NCBI RefSeq assembly: GCF_000151315.2
Contig: NW_011887306.1
Location: forward strand, 127,357 to 191,356
DNA: 64,000 bases
Origin: Capsaspora owczarzaki ATCC 30864
Lineage: Eukaryota; Opisthokonta; Filasterea
Direction of reading: 5' to 3'
In this document: positions 1 through 13,917 of the stretch, piece after piece
Numbering within the stretch: the first letter of the stretch is position 1
Layout: each line of letters starts with the position of its first letter
Translations under genes and position numbers: made by a program
The notes under the pieces: generated by a model
Told to the model about the DNA's origin: nothing
Database searches by the model: none
The model's input: the letters and a program-made list of their open reading frames with translations, nothing else

Positions 1-1
1 T

Positions 2-385
2 GCTGCGGCGACAGGTGTGGTCGATATCACTATGGAAGGCGAACTTTGGAAGATGGGCGGCGCCATCCACTCGTGGCAGTGTCGTCACTTTATCCTGGAC
101 GCTGGCTCCTACCGTCTGCTCTACTATGAAGCGCTGAAGACTGGCACGAAGAAGTTTAAGGGAGAGGTCGATTTCAGGAAGGTGTCCCGCGTCACCGAGC
201 TGACGACGTCGCCGGGCGGTATTGGTGCGAAAGGCCGTGAAGCGAACGGAAGCTACTTTGAAATTGCCACCGACGAGCGCACCTTTTACTTCCTGGCGCC
301 GAGTCCCGAGTCGCGCAGCCAATGGATGCGGCAGCTGAACTCATTGTTGGTGCATATGCGTCAGGCCGGTGTGAATAAGCTGTAA
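2..385 (+). CDS. PH-domain protein, C-terminal part (5' end outside window)
   Basis: The reading frame is open from the window's second base and stops at 383-385, so this is the last coding piece of a gene that begins upstream. The visible ~128 residues form a pleckstrin-homology domain. It opens with the usual G-x-L-x-K pattern (EGELWKMGG), then a basic Arg/Phe stretch (WQCRHFIL), a Leu-Tyr-Tyr strand, and the diagnostic C-terminal helix tryptophan in SQWMRQLNSLL. PH domains bind phosphoinositides or proteins and place their hosts at membranes. Without the upstream part the protein's main function cannot be named. The gene is convergent with the LRR-kinase at 612-3187; 386-611 between the two stops holds nothing I recognise. 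Confidence 0.8.
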   Translation, partial: AAATGVVDITMEGELWKMGGAIHSWQCRHFILDAGSYRLLYYEALKTGTKKFKGEVDFRKVSRVTELTTSPGGIGAKGREANGSYFEIATDERTFYFLAPSPESRSQWMRQLNSLLVHMRQAGVNKL

Positions 386-611
386 AATGTATGAATGTGT
401 TACGTGAACTAATGAACAAGAACAAAACAATAGCAAAGCTCACAGAACCAAAGTCTTGACGAACGTCCCTTCTTGAAACAAAGTCGGAATACATGACAAA
501 TCATGCACTTGTGTTGACGCTTAATCATCGTTTGAGCACATGCAACGCAAACACATGCGTGGCAGCACGGCATCAGCTGCACGCACGATCGCTGTCCGAC
601 CTCACTTCCGA

Positions 612-3187
612 TCAGTTTTCGGAGTCTAGCTGCGACTGCATGCTGGCGTTCACGACAATCGAATTTGTCATAGGAGATAGTTGCTCCTTGATGGCGCTGT
701 GAGGATGACTCAGTCGTGAGATTGATTCAGCGCTGACCTCTGCAGATTGTGCGTGCTGCTGCTGCTGCTCCATTCGAGAACGAACGAGATCCGAATCCAG
801 ATGAGGTTGCAACTGCTCTTCGATGCTACTATGGTGATGCTCCATCCTGGGTTCCTGAGGCATTGTAGCATGAGCATGCGCGCTGCCCTGATCGACAAAT
901 TGGCTTAGCTGTGTCAGAATGTCGCGGAACGACGGTCGATCAACTCGTGCGAGTTGGAGGCAATCCTCCGCAAGCTCTGCCATGGCATGCGCCGATTCTT
1001 TGTCTTGAGGGCTCCAATCAATTGCCTTGTCAAGCACTGCATCGATTTTACGGCTCCGTTTCAGCTCGCGTCGAACATTGGCGATCAGGTCGAGGCTGGG
1101 TGGCTGTCCAGTCAGCAGCTCAAGCAGAATCATGCCATACGAGTACACGTCTGTCTTGATGGAAACCTTGCCGTCCTGGTGGTACTGTGGGCAGATGTAC
1201 TGGTATGTTCCTGCAATTGTTTTCGTTTTGATGTAGCTGTGAGCATCCACTTGAGCTGGTATGGAGCGAGTCAGACCGAAATCGGCGACCTTTGCGTTGA
1301 AATGAGCGTCCAGCAGTACATTGTCTGTCTTGAGATCCAGGTGGAACAGCGGCTGACGCGGAATCGCAGTCTGGACAAAGTGCATAGCATTTGCAATATC
1401 GGTCGCAATGTTTCGGCGCTGCTGCCAGCTTAATGCAGGCGTCCCATCCTTGCGATCAAGACGATCGCGAATCGAACCGTTTGCCATCAGTTCGTAGACC
1501 AAGCAGCGCTCCTTGCCTTCCTGCGCAAAACACATAATGGTGACAATGTTCGGGTGACGGAAACGTGACAGAGCTTTGAGCTCGGCCTCGAACTGAGGGG
1601 CACCTTGAATTGAATCCGCTGCCAACCGTTTGACGGCAACTCGCTGACCGCTCCACACACCAGAGTAGACTTTGCCAAATCCACCGCCACCGATGCGCTT
1701 GGACTCTGAAAACTGCGCTGTTGCTTGCGACAGAACTTGCAACGACACTCGCGGAATGGTATTGGATTCCAGTTGAGCAATACGCGCCTGGAGTTGACGA
1801 ACTTGCTCAGACGTCGGATCAGACGCAGCGAGAGGCGCGCTGGCAGTATTGGATCGAGGAGCTGGTGTGGGTGCGACACGAGATGAACTCGCGAGAATGC
1901 TTGCACGTTGAACGCGGACGCGCTGATTTTCGGCCCTGGAATTGAATCAGTCAGAAAGACAGTAAAGGTCACAAACACCCGCAAGACAAGGGCACTCACC
2001 AGAACTCGCATTTTGCCGGAAGATTGTTGGATAAAACCTTAACGACACTTGAAGAGATCCGGTTGTCCCACAAACTGTTGCAAGCGAACACGACGCTCGG
2101 TATTCGATGGCTCATGTTGCTGCATCAAGTTGTTCATGGAAGACCCGCACACCTATCACCCCCCCTGTACCGCAACAGAACGTACTAGAGAATAGACAGA
2201 TTCGCCATGTTTCGAAGTGCAGATCCAATCGCCTGTGCTCCCGCATCGCCAATCTGATTCTTGAACAGCCTATGCAGCCAAACATCAGAAACGTTTCATC
2301 GTTGAGCAAAGACCGAGATCCGACAAAAACTCAAACGTGCGACGACAATACCAGAGCTCAGTGAGCTCAGACGACGTCTGCAGGCCTTTAGCGATGGCAC
2401 AAGCTCCAATGTCACTAATCTTGTTCTCGCTCAAGCTGCATCAATTCGATCAAGTCAGAGCCTCGTGACCAACAGCCCATGTGACAGCGCCCGAACGTAC
2501 TTGAGGATTGACAAGTCCTCCTTGGTTCGAAGCGCAGATCCGATCGCCCGTGCTCCTGCGTCGCCAATTTGATTGACTGACATCCTATGTCAGATAAACA
2601 TCAGTAGCGACCATTACTGAGCAAAGACCGAGCTGCGACAAAAGCTCAAACGAGCGACCAATACCTCAAGTCAGTCAGTGCAGTCGACGTCTGTAGGCCT
2701 TCAGCGATGGCACGAGCTCCAGCGTCACCGATCTTGTTTTGGCTCAAACTATGTCAGATCGCTCAAGTTAGTGTCACGCGCCCAATAGCCCCGGTGACAC
2801 CACCAGAACGTACTAAAGAATTGACAGATTCGCCTTGTTTCGAAGCGCAGATCCGATCGCCTGTGCTCCTGCATCGCCAATCTGGTTGTCATACAGACTT
2901 TTTGATACCATACACGTCAGATCTTCTTGAGCAACTCATTTCCTTGCTCCTCCTGCCTTACGTAAGCACCTGCAGATTGTTGTTCTCCTTGAGACCCTCG
3001 GCAACGACCAAAGAATCTTCATCGGTAATCCCCGAGCTGCTGAGGCTATGGGAGATGCCGCGAAATACACTAAGTCTGTGCGCAGCAACGACCACGCCTC
3101 GGCCTGAGACGATACTTACATGACACAACTGGAAGACTTGGCTATTTCAAATAGCTCACGCTGCCGTGATGAATATGAAGCACCCAT
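612..3187 (-). CDS. LRR - TKL/IRAK-like protein kinase, nine exons, probably myristoylated
   Basis: My exon model, in transcription order, is 3187-3120, 3045-2962, 2897-2814, 2748-2665, 2584-2501, 2435-2352, 2269-2186, 2074-2000 and 1935-612. It sums to 1971 nt and predicts 656 aa with no internal stop. The start MGASYS fits an N-myristoylation signal (Gly2, Ser6); I see no signal peptide or membrane segment. Residues ~23-215 are seven ribonuclease-inhibitor-type LRRs with repeating NQIGDAGA-like cores. A charged, probably coiled linker follows (~216-290). The kinase domain is ~295-560: glycine loop GGGGFGKVY, Lys in VAVKRL, catalytic HLDLKTDN, DFG, and activation-segment end GTYQYICPQY. A Gln/His-rich tail ends the protein. 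The kinase resembles IRAK/plant receptor-like kinases, but HRD reads HLD (a non-RD kinase) and the APE glutamate is Gln. All introns between LRRs are phase 2. Likely a cytosolic, membrane-tethered sensor kinase; the ligand is unknown. Confidence 0.85.
2186..3045 (-). repeat. Tandem exon array: one LRR per 84-nt exon, with exon-pair period of ~314 bp
   Basis: Six consecutive exons (3045-2962, 2897-2814, 2748-2665, 2584-2501, 2435-2352, 2269-2186) are each exactly 84 nt (28 codons, the ribonuclease-inhibitor repeat length) and all are flanked by phase-2 introns. Exons ending at 2814, 2501 and 2186 closely resemble one another (NQIGDAGA...AIGSALR). Those ending at 2665 and 2352 resemble each other (NKI.D.GA..AIA.GLQTS). 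The A and B types therefore alternate, with a period of 313-315 bp including introns. This is seen directly and points to duplication of an exon pair. Confidence 0.85.
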
Positions 3188-4338
3188 CTACAAAGGCCAA
3201 ATAGTCAGTCAAAGATGTCGCTGCTAGGGCGATTCCAAGTTCCACTCCCTCTCCCCTCCCCTCCTCTCATTGCAGTCCACGACGGTGCAGTCCACTCTCA
3301 AGGTGACTTGCTACGCTTCATTCATCGCCCTTGTCATGAGACTCGACGACAGAACGAAATGATCATTCGTGAAGCGAGCTTTTGCTTTTCTAAATCACTT
3401 TGAAGGCCGCTCCAACTCCAACACTTCCCCATCTGCTTCACACCCACCACGACCATCGCCCACGTCAACACGAGCTGAATCAAGCTGAGTCGAGCTGAGT
3501 CAAGCTGGTCGATCGGCAACACTGGTGCCTGGGCCTCGGCGATAGCGCGGACCGAGCACGCGGTTTCACCCAAACTCAAACCCACAAAAGACTCCGACAC
3601 CAAACACCGACATCAACGAGACATGGCGCGCTGCCACGATAGACTGGTGGATGAGATTATGTGTGTTTGGGTGTTGATGGCGGACATGACGGTCGCACAA
3701 AGACCAGAAGCAAAGCAACTGCTGAGTGGGAAACACAGCAAAACAACATTCAGCAACAACAACAACAACAACAACAACAACAAAGCAGGTCGATCAACCT
3801 GAACTTGGAAGAGCAAAAGTGAACAAGAAAAACCAAGAATGAACATGTCACACAAAAACATTGGATGGAAGCGGAAAAACACACCAGAGTCAAAGGAGCG
3901 GTTTGGCAAATTCGGCTGAGCGACTGCGGAGAGCGCTGCTTTTCAGTTTGCTCTGGTTCAGCAATAAAAAACAATTTGCACACTTCAACCCCCCACAACT
4001 CTTGATCAAATTCTTGGTCACAATCCTACGTCTTGCTGGCGGGACCGTGACACTCAACCTGGAGCAGGCTGACATGCCGAGCCTTGCTGTGATTGTTGTA
4101 GTGCTCTCGTTGCTCACTTTCGAGTGCTTGATTTCACAATAACGCTGCAGACGACTCATTTGGAAGGCGCAAAACCTGACCTCCAAATACAGACCAATGG
4201 ATGGGTCATTATTATTTGTCAACAACCCCCTCCCAATTGTCTGAGTTTTTGTGAGTTTTTGTGTTTTTCGCCACTCCCCCCCTCCTCTCTGCACTCCTCT
4301 TTGTTTCCCCTTCTCATTCACACACGCAGCCCCTCATA
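3188..4338. other. Divergent intergenic region between LRR-kinase and sphingomyelinase
   Basis: About 1.15 kb separates two divergent start codons and probably contains both promoters. I see no convincing coding sequence. It holds a short CAA run near 3757-3783, a small repeat of AGCTGAGTC units near 3475-3505, and pyrimidine-rich DNA just before the 4339 start codon. Short open frames here lack homology and codon-like composition. Confidence 0.6.
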
Positions 4339-6090
4339 ATGCTGGACGAGGTCCCAGGCGCGTTTCCCCCGTGGCTCGACTCGAATGCAGTGCGCTACAT
4401 CCACTGGCTGCTGTGGCTGGCCATTGTGCCTGCGTTCTATGCGCTCAACAGGCTCGTGGCCGCCTTCCTGCCCGTCACCATCGAATTCGACACGGCTGCC
4501 ATGCAGCGCTGGGCCACTCTCCCGCCCGAGGTCGCTCCACTGCACGACGCGTCGTCGTCGCTCCTTGGCTCGAGTGTGAGCGCGAGCGACGGCGGTGCGG
4601 GCGCAGCGTCAACGTTGCCTCGGCACACGCCACCACGCACTGCGCGTTCACGCCAATCTCAGACCTCGACCTCTGGCCAGACAACGCAGACAAGCCAGAT
4701 TGCTGATGATTCCGATCAAGCAAGGCCTCCAGTTCAATCGTACAAGGAAAATCGCACAAGCGTCCAAGATCTTGTCCACGTTCACAGCGCAAGGACGTGG
4801 CACCGCCGCCGACTCGAGCAATTCGTGCAGATTGCAACCTCATCCGCATTGCTATTGCTGGTCGCACCACTGGCGATCGTTGCATTTCCGCTGTGGGTTG
4901 TGCTGACACTCAGTCGACGGCGGCAGTACTGCCACATTCGGCGTCCCGTCGTCTCAGAATCCAAGATGATTGACGCCCGAAACGGACTCGAATTCACGCT
5001 GCTCACTGCAAACCTGTGCCTCATGCCCGAGTGCATTGCACGTGTCAACAACCTGCGCGACACATGGATACGGACGCCAGCGATTGCTGCTGCGATTGTC
5101 AGCTCGCAAAAGCAAACCACTCCGCATCAGCAACAGCAAGAGGATTCAGCACACATTGCCGAAGAGTTCCCTCATCTCGACTTTGTCTGCATCCAAGAGG
5201 CCTTTGATCGGCAAGCGTGCCACACGCTCGCCAGTTCGCTTTCAGAAGTGTTTCCACACGTTCTGTTTGATGCGGGCGCCTACGGCTGGTCGAGCAACAA
5301 GCTCTTGCTGAATTCCGGCCTTTTATTTGCCAGCCGATACGAAATTATTGCAGCCGAGTTTCGGCGCTATACTGCTGCAACCGATGTCGACGTTCTCGCC
5401 AGCAAGGGACTCTTGATGGTCCAGGTGCGGCTTCAGCCAAAAATCGTCGGGTTTGTCTTTTCAACCCATCTGCAGGCCGTCGACCGGACGCCCACCCACG
5501 CTGTGCGGCAGGCCCAGATGTCCGACATTCAGTCATGGTGCGTGGAGTTCCGCGAGCGTCTCACGTTGCCCAACGAGCGAGTGGCCTTCCAAGTTCTCGC
5601 GGGCGATCTCAACTTTGACGGACTGTCCCACGCCGACGCACCCGATCGCCAACATCCCTTGCTGCGTGATGACTATGATGACCCGTGTCGTACCGATTCG
5701 CAAATCTACCCAGAGCCAGAGCATCAAGGCACCAATCCCGCATCCGAAAAGCCGTGGACGGTCGGCACTGCGCTGCTCAAGCAGCTGCTCTGGCATCCGT
5801 TCGTCGCGACTCCTGGCGGTTTGGCCCGGGCCCTTCGGTCTGTCAGTAGTCACGTTCCTGGCGAAAGCGCCAACCCCGATCGCTACTACACTGAGAATGC
5901 CGTTTCATCCGATGGCAGCACGCACCGCGGCCGCCGAAGAATCGACTATGTACTGTTTCACCGCGCAACCTCTACCAGTCCAGACTTTACCACGCGCGTA
6001 GACAGCTTGCAATTTGTCACGCGGCTTGCTCGTCTGACTGACCACGTCCCGATCGCCGTTCGTTTCCGCTGCGTCCCATCTTCAAGCTGA
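4339..6090 (+). CDS. Neutral sphingomyelinase, SMPD3/nSMase2 type
   Basis: Single exon, 583 aa from the ATG at 4339; the frame is open further 5' but without an ATG. The enzyme would hydrolyse sphingomyelin to ceramide and phosphocholine. Two N-terminal hydrophobic segments (~residues 20-40 and ~170-195) match the two membrane-inserted hairpins of vertebrate nSMase2, separated by a low-complexity Ser/Thr/Gln linker. The endonuclease/exonuclease/phosphatase fold follows: LLTANLCLMP (~219), the metal-binding Glu in CIQEAFD (~287), NSGLLFASRY, ASKGLL, His in STHLQA (~377), Asp and Asn in GDLNFDG (~423/425), the PWTVGT segment, RRRIDYVLF, and the catalytic Asp-His of LTDHVPIAVRF (~568/569). All catalytic residues are present. 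It acts at Golgi or plasma-membrane inner leaflets in animals. It is divergent from the LRR-kinase gene. Confidence 0.9.
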   Translation: MLDEVPGAFPPWLDSNAVRYIHWLLWLAIVPAFYALNRLVAAFLPVTIEFDTAAMQRWATLPPEVAPLHDASSSLLGSSVSASDGGAGAASTLPRHTPPRTARSRQSQTSTSGQTTQTSQIADDSDQARPPVQSYKENRTSVQDLVHVHSARTWHRRRLEQFVQIATSSALLLLVAPLAIVAFPLWVVLTLSRRRQYCHIRRPVVSESKMIDARNGLEFTLLTANLCLMPECIARVNNLRDTWIRTPAIAAAIVSSQKQTTPHQQQQEDSAHIAEEFPHLDFVCIQEAFDRQACHTLASSLSEVFPHVLFDAGAYGWSSNKLLLNSGLLFASRYEIIAAEFRRYTAATDVDVLASKGLLMVQVRLQPKIVGFVFSTHLQAVDRTPTHAVRQAQMSDIQSWCVEFRERLTLPNERVAFQVLAGDLNFDGLSHADAPDRQHPLLRDDYDDPCRTDSQIYPEPEHQGTNPASEKPWTVGTALLKQLLWHPFVATPGGLARALRSVSSHVPGESANPDRYYTENAVSSDGSTHRGRRRIDYVLFHRATSTSPDFTTRVDSLQFVTRLARLTDHVPIAVRFRCVPSSS

Positions 6091-6261
6091 TTTGAAACCT
6101 TTTGTTTTGAGCTGTTTGTGTTTTTGCCCTTGTCATGATCTCAATTCATGGTCGACGTTACGTTGCGCGGTTTTCCACTCTAGTCTTCTTTTTTTATTCT
6201 TATTTTTATTTTTTGAGTGTCGAGTCGCCAATTCTGAGATTCAGCGAGCCAAATTTTGAAA

Positions 6262-8775
6262 ATGTTTGACACGCTGCGTAAGCGGATTGCAGCGCCGACC
6301 GACTCACCGCAGCCAAAGTCTACTGGCAGCCCCAACAGTAATAATAGTAATAGTAGTAGTAATAGCAATAATAGCAATAATAGTACCGGCAGTGCGAGCG
6401 AGAATGGCGCGAGTACGAGTTCGCTGGAGGCACAATTGCAGCGGTACAAGAAGCAGCTCAACTCGGTCGTCCAAGCCTACAAGTCGCTGCAGCGCGAGAA
6501 GGACGCGCTCGAAGCGACTCTCAAAGTGCTGACATCGACGTCCGACAGTGGCAGCGCGGCCAGCAGCAGCAGCAGCAGCGAACCGAGCTCCAGCCAGCCA
6601 AGCTCAAGCGCGAGTAGTGCTGCTGCTGCTGCTGCGACTGCTGCGACTGGACCCGCGCCGACCAGCAAGCAGCACGCATCGTCACGTCAGGACGCACTCT
6701 CTGGAGCAGACTTGTCGGCGGGCGCCGCGGATGACGGATCTGCTGCTGGTCCGATGATGGGCGGTTCGACCAACACGCTCCCCGCCAAAGAAGACCAGGC
6801 TGATGGCGAGGACGGTTCGAGGCAAAGCGACACTGCAGCAGCCCGGAACGATCGCGCGGATCATGCCATGGGAGCGGCCGAAGGGTCTGAGCAACCTCAA
6901 CCTGAGCAATCTGAGCAATCTGAGCACTCTGAGCCATCAACGGAATCGTCTGAGCAATCCGAGACAGACACGTCCAAGCTCATTCACAAGCATGAGGCTG
7001 CTCTGGGCGAGCTTCGGACGCAGCTTGCACAGGCAGATGACAAGATCAAGACGTTGTCGCGCGTAATCAACACAATCTCGCAGGAGAAGGCAAACATTGA
7101 AGCAGGCTTCAAGGAAGACCGCAAGGATTTGCTCGCGTCTCACAGAGCAGCACTGGTGGATTTGCAGCGCGAGAGCGCAGAGCTGCTCGAATCAACCAAG
7201 CGCTCGCACACCGCGGAGGTTCAGACACTTCGTAGCAGCTTGGCCGAAGCGCAAGCGCTTGTCGCCCAGCTTCAGCAGCAGCAGCAGGAGCAACAGCAAG
7301 CAAGGCAACAGCACTCCCAGGCGCCCTCGATCGGTATTGCCGAGATTGCTCGCCTCGAGAAGGAGCGCGATGCCCTGAACGCAAAGCTCACCGCAAGCCG
7401 CGAAGCCACCGAAGCCACCAACGCTCTACTTGTGCAAGAGCGCGCTCGGTCGGATCTCCTGGCCCAACAGCTTGCCGAGGCCGGTGCACAGAACGCGTAC
7501 TACAACACGGGCGATCGCTCTCGGCTGGAGTCTCGAATCGCCGAAATGACCGAGATTGTTGCCGAGCTCGAGTCCCAGCATCGGTCGGACGTAGCGACTG
7601 CAGCGCAGCTACGCGAAACCATCAGCCAGTTGGAGTCCCGCCCTTTCCCCGCTGCGGAGGGCTGGGGCGACTCGGGCGACTTGTCGACCCCGCCTGTCCG
7701 CGTGGTTTTGAGCGCAGTCCCGGTTCGCGCCAAGCGCGCACCTTCCGCTGCCAAGGCAGTGCTGCAGTCGCAAGCATCGGAAGAATCCACCGGCAGCTCG
7801 CCTTCTCCGTTGTCGGTGATTGGCGACCCTCTCGGAGTTGCAGAACACCAGGCAGCTGAAACCCCCGATTCCGCCTCACCAGCGAAAACTCCGTATCCTG
7901 ACAGCGAAGAGGCGCTCTCGACACCGGCTCCTGCACCAAATAACAACAGCATTGCTTCGCAAGCCATTTCGGCCGAGTTTGAGCGCTACAAGACTCGGGC
8001 GCAGGCTGTGCTCAAGGGTGCCAAATCCCGCGAGGCCGCGTTGGTCAAAGACGTGGCCAGCCTGAAGCAGGAGGTGCTGCATGCTAAAACTGCTCTTGAG
8101 CGTGCGTCTGCAGAGCAGCTTGTCTACCGAGAGCAAGAGCGCGTGCGGTTTGAGCAACAGCTGCAAGCCATGGTGAGTCGCGGATTTTTTGAGTGTGTTG
8201 GTTGTGCTTTTGCTGGATGTCAACACTAACAAGTTTGCGTTGCAATGGCAGTCGGCTCGGCTCCAGCAACAACAAACAGAGGCACTGCTCCAGCGCGACG
8301 AATTGCACGAGGCTCGCGAAGCAGAGACACACGCAGCGATGGACCAGTTGCAAGCCACCGTTCGCGCGAATCGGGAGCGCACCATTCAAGTTCTCGCAGA
8401 AAAGGACGGAGAGGTGCTGCAACTGCGAGATACCCTGCGCAACATTTCTGAACGCTTCCCCGACATTGTATCGCAAGCAATGGTGCGCTCGCAAGCGCAG
8501 TTTCTGGTTTCGTCCGGTGACGAGCCCAATCATGCAGCGCCGCAGTTTTCTACCAGCAACGTCAACGGGTCTGGACGCTCGACGACTTCCGGAGGCATGC
8601 CGTCATCGACTGGTCTCAATGGCACATTGTCGGGCGATGCACCAGCTTCAAACGGTCGTCGCCACGCCAGCGACAACACGGTGCTCCGGGACTTGGTCGG
8701 ACGACTTGCCGATCCGAACGGTCGCTCGCATCAGCAGCAACAAGCTAGCCAAGCCTCTGGTGTGGAGCTGCTTCT

Positions 8776-8809
<34 letters not shown>

Positions 8810-9471
8810 ACGCTCTTCCCGTTCGGCGAGGAGGAGGTGGCTCGTCAGGCGCAACTGGCAGCAGACGCTCTGCTTGCTCGGTCGAACTCGAACAACGCCA
8901 TCCACCACATGGATGCGCGATCGGCTTCTTCCTCGCATAGCGACAGCAGTGCCTCGGTTTGGCCAGACAGCGGAGCAGTTTCACCACCCAACAGCGCGCG
9001 GGTGGCGAGCGAAATGAACCACTTGGTGCATCTCGCCACCATGCAGGCCAAACGTGACGAGGAGCTTGCTGCAGCTCGGCGCTCTCGCCGAGAGCTGGAA
9101 GAGCGAGCGGCGGAGGTCGAAGAGCGCGAGCGCAAGCACCTCGAGCAAATCCAAGTCCTCAAGGACGAAATTCGCCGTGCCGAGCGCAACGACAAGCGGT
9201 CGAACGTGAACCTCGAGTATCTCAAGAATGTTGTTGTCCGCTACATGGCCAGCCCAACGGCCGCTGCCAAGCAGGTACGCGTAGTTGTAGTAGTTGTAGT
9301 TGTGTTTTCTTCCTCGTTCCTTCGCCAAGGGAGTATGGTCCCGATTGCTCAACGGCGGCATTTGCTTTGTGTTTTTGCATTGGGCAGGAACTCGTTCCCG
9401 TCATTTCCGCTGTTCTTGAGATGAGCCCCAAGGAGCGTCAGGCTGTTCTCTCCGCTCACGGCATGCGATGA
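6262..9471 (+). CDS. GRIP-domain golgin, long coiled coil
   Basis: Three exons (6262-8172, 8252-9274, 9388-9471), both introns phase 0, total 3018 nt, 1005 aa. The N-terminus MFDTLRKRI is followed by Asn/Ser-rich low complexity, then long stretches of heptad-like Leu/Glu/Lys coiled coil interrupted by Ser/Pro-rich and Gln-rich tracts (a CAACAG run near 8775-8810). The C-terminal ~45 residues form a GRIP domain: the conserved Tyr in NLEYLKNVVVRYM, and after the last intron ELVPVISAVLEMSPKE. GRIP domains bind the small GTPase ARL1 at the trans-Golgi network, so this is probably a tether for endosome-to-Golgi vesicles. The short last exon carries half of the GRIP domain, which supports the splice assignment. 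Which golgin (GCC1/GCC2/GOLGA1/GOLGA4) is orthologous cannot be told by eye. Confidence 0.85.
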
Positions 9472-9591
9472 TCAAAAACTTTGCGCTGTCTCCTTCAGTT
9501 GTCATTGTTCAACAAGTCGTGCTATCATGTTTTTTATTATCATGGCTAGTTTACGTACTAGCATCCAACCTCTCAGTCCACTTTTGAGCGA

Positions 9592-13159
<3,568 letters not shown>

Positions 13160-13774
13160 GGTCTAGTGTTGATGTTGATGTTGTTGTATGTTGATGTTGA
13201 TGTTGATGTTGTTGCGCTGTGTGGTTTGTTATTGCTATGTCTCTGTACTCGTTTTTATTGCGATTTTCTGAGTTTTTTATTCCCCTTCCCCCTTCCCTCC
13301 CACCTCCAAACAAATCCAGTCCCGATTCTTTGTTCTCAAATGGCTTCTTCGTTTTTGGCTGGAGTGCCATTGTTTGAATCTGCGCGCGATCGCTCTCACG
13401 CTCAAAGTGCGGTTTCCCCTCCATTCACTCAGTCTCCCCCCCCTTCCTCCTTCCTACTCTGCTACTACAGTCCTATGCACTTGACACTTGGCATCCCCAT
13501 TCCATTCGTCATCCCCATCGTTGCCCACCGAGCTCACAACAACATCATTGACCGGTGCGACACGGCTCGTTCGTTCTGTGCCACACCATTACAAACCCCA
13601 TCCCACTCCACCCAACTCATCGTCATCTCCCCACGACCCAGAAACCTCAACGAGGGGTTTCTGTGAGTTGGCCTTCGACTTCATTTTGGGACTTGCGTAG
13701 CATCAGCCTCGAAGACGTGGAGTGCAGGATTTTTGCAATGGAAAACCCACTCAAATCAACCGATACTCGACAAG

Positions 13775-13821
<47 letters not shown>

Positions 13822-13917
13822 CTCAATAGTTATGATTCAGGTTTGAGTTGAGAATACTATGATCTCGAACGAACGCTCACCGACCTGAAACCTGATGCCG
13901 TGAAATCAAAAAAACAG
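13160..13917. other. R1-G1 interval with two microsatellites; may hide G1's first exon
   Basis: It contains a TGTTGA-type repeat (about 13166-13212), pyrimidine-rich DNA, and an (ATG)n run of ~15 units (about 13776-13821). G1's first visible exon starts after a splice acceptor at 13917, so at least one short upstream coding exon is expected here, but I could not choose one with confidence. Confidence 0.6.

Noticed and set aside
3861-4142. Small membrane protein upstream of the sphingomyelinase
   Set aside because: One weak hydrophobic stretch, no homology, and located in a probable promoter region.
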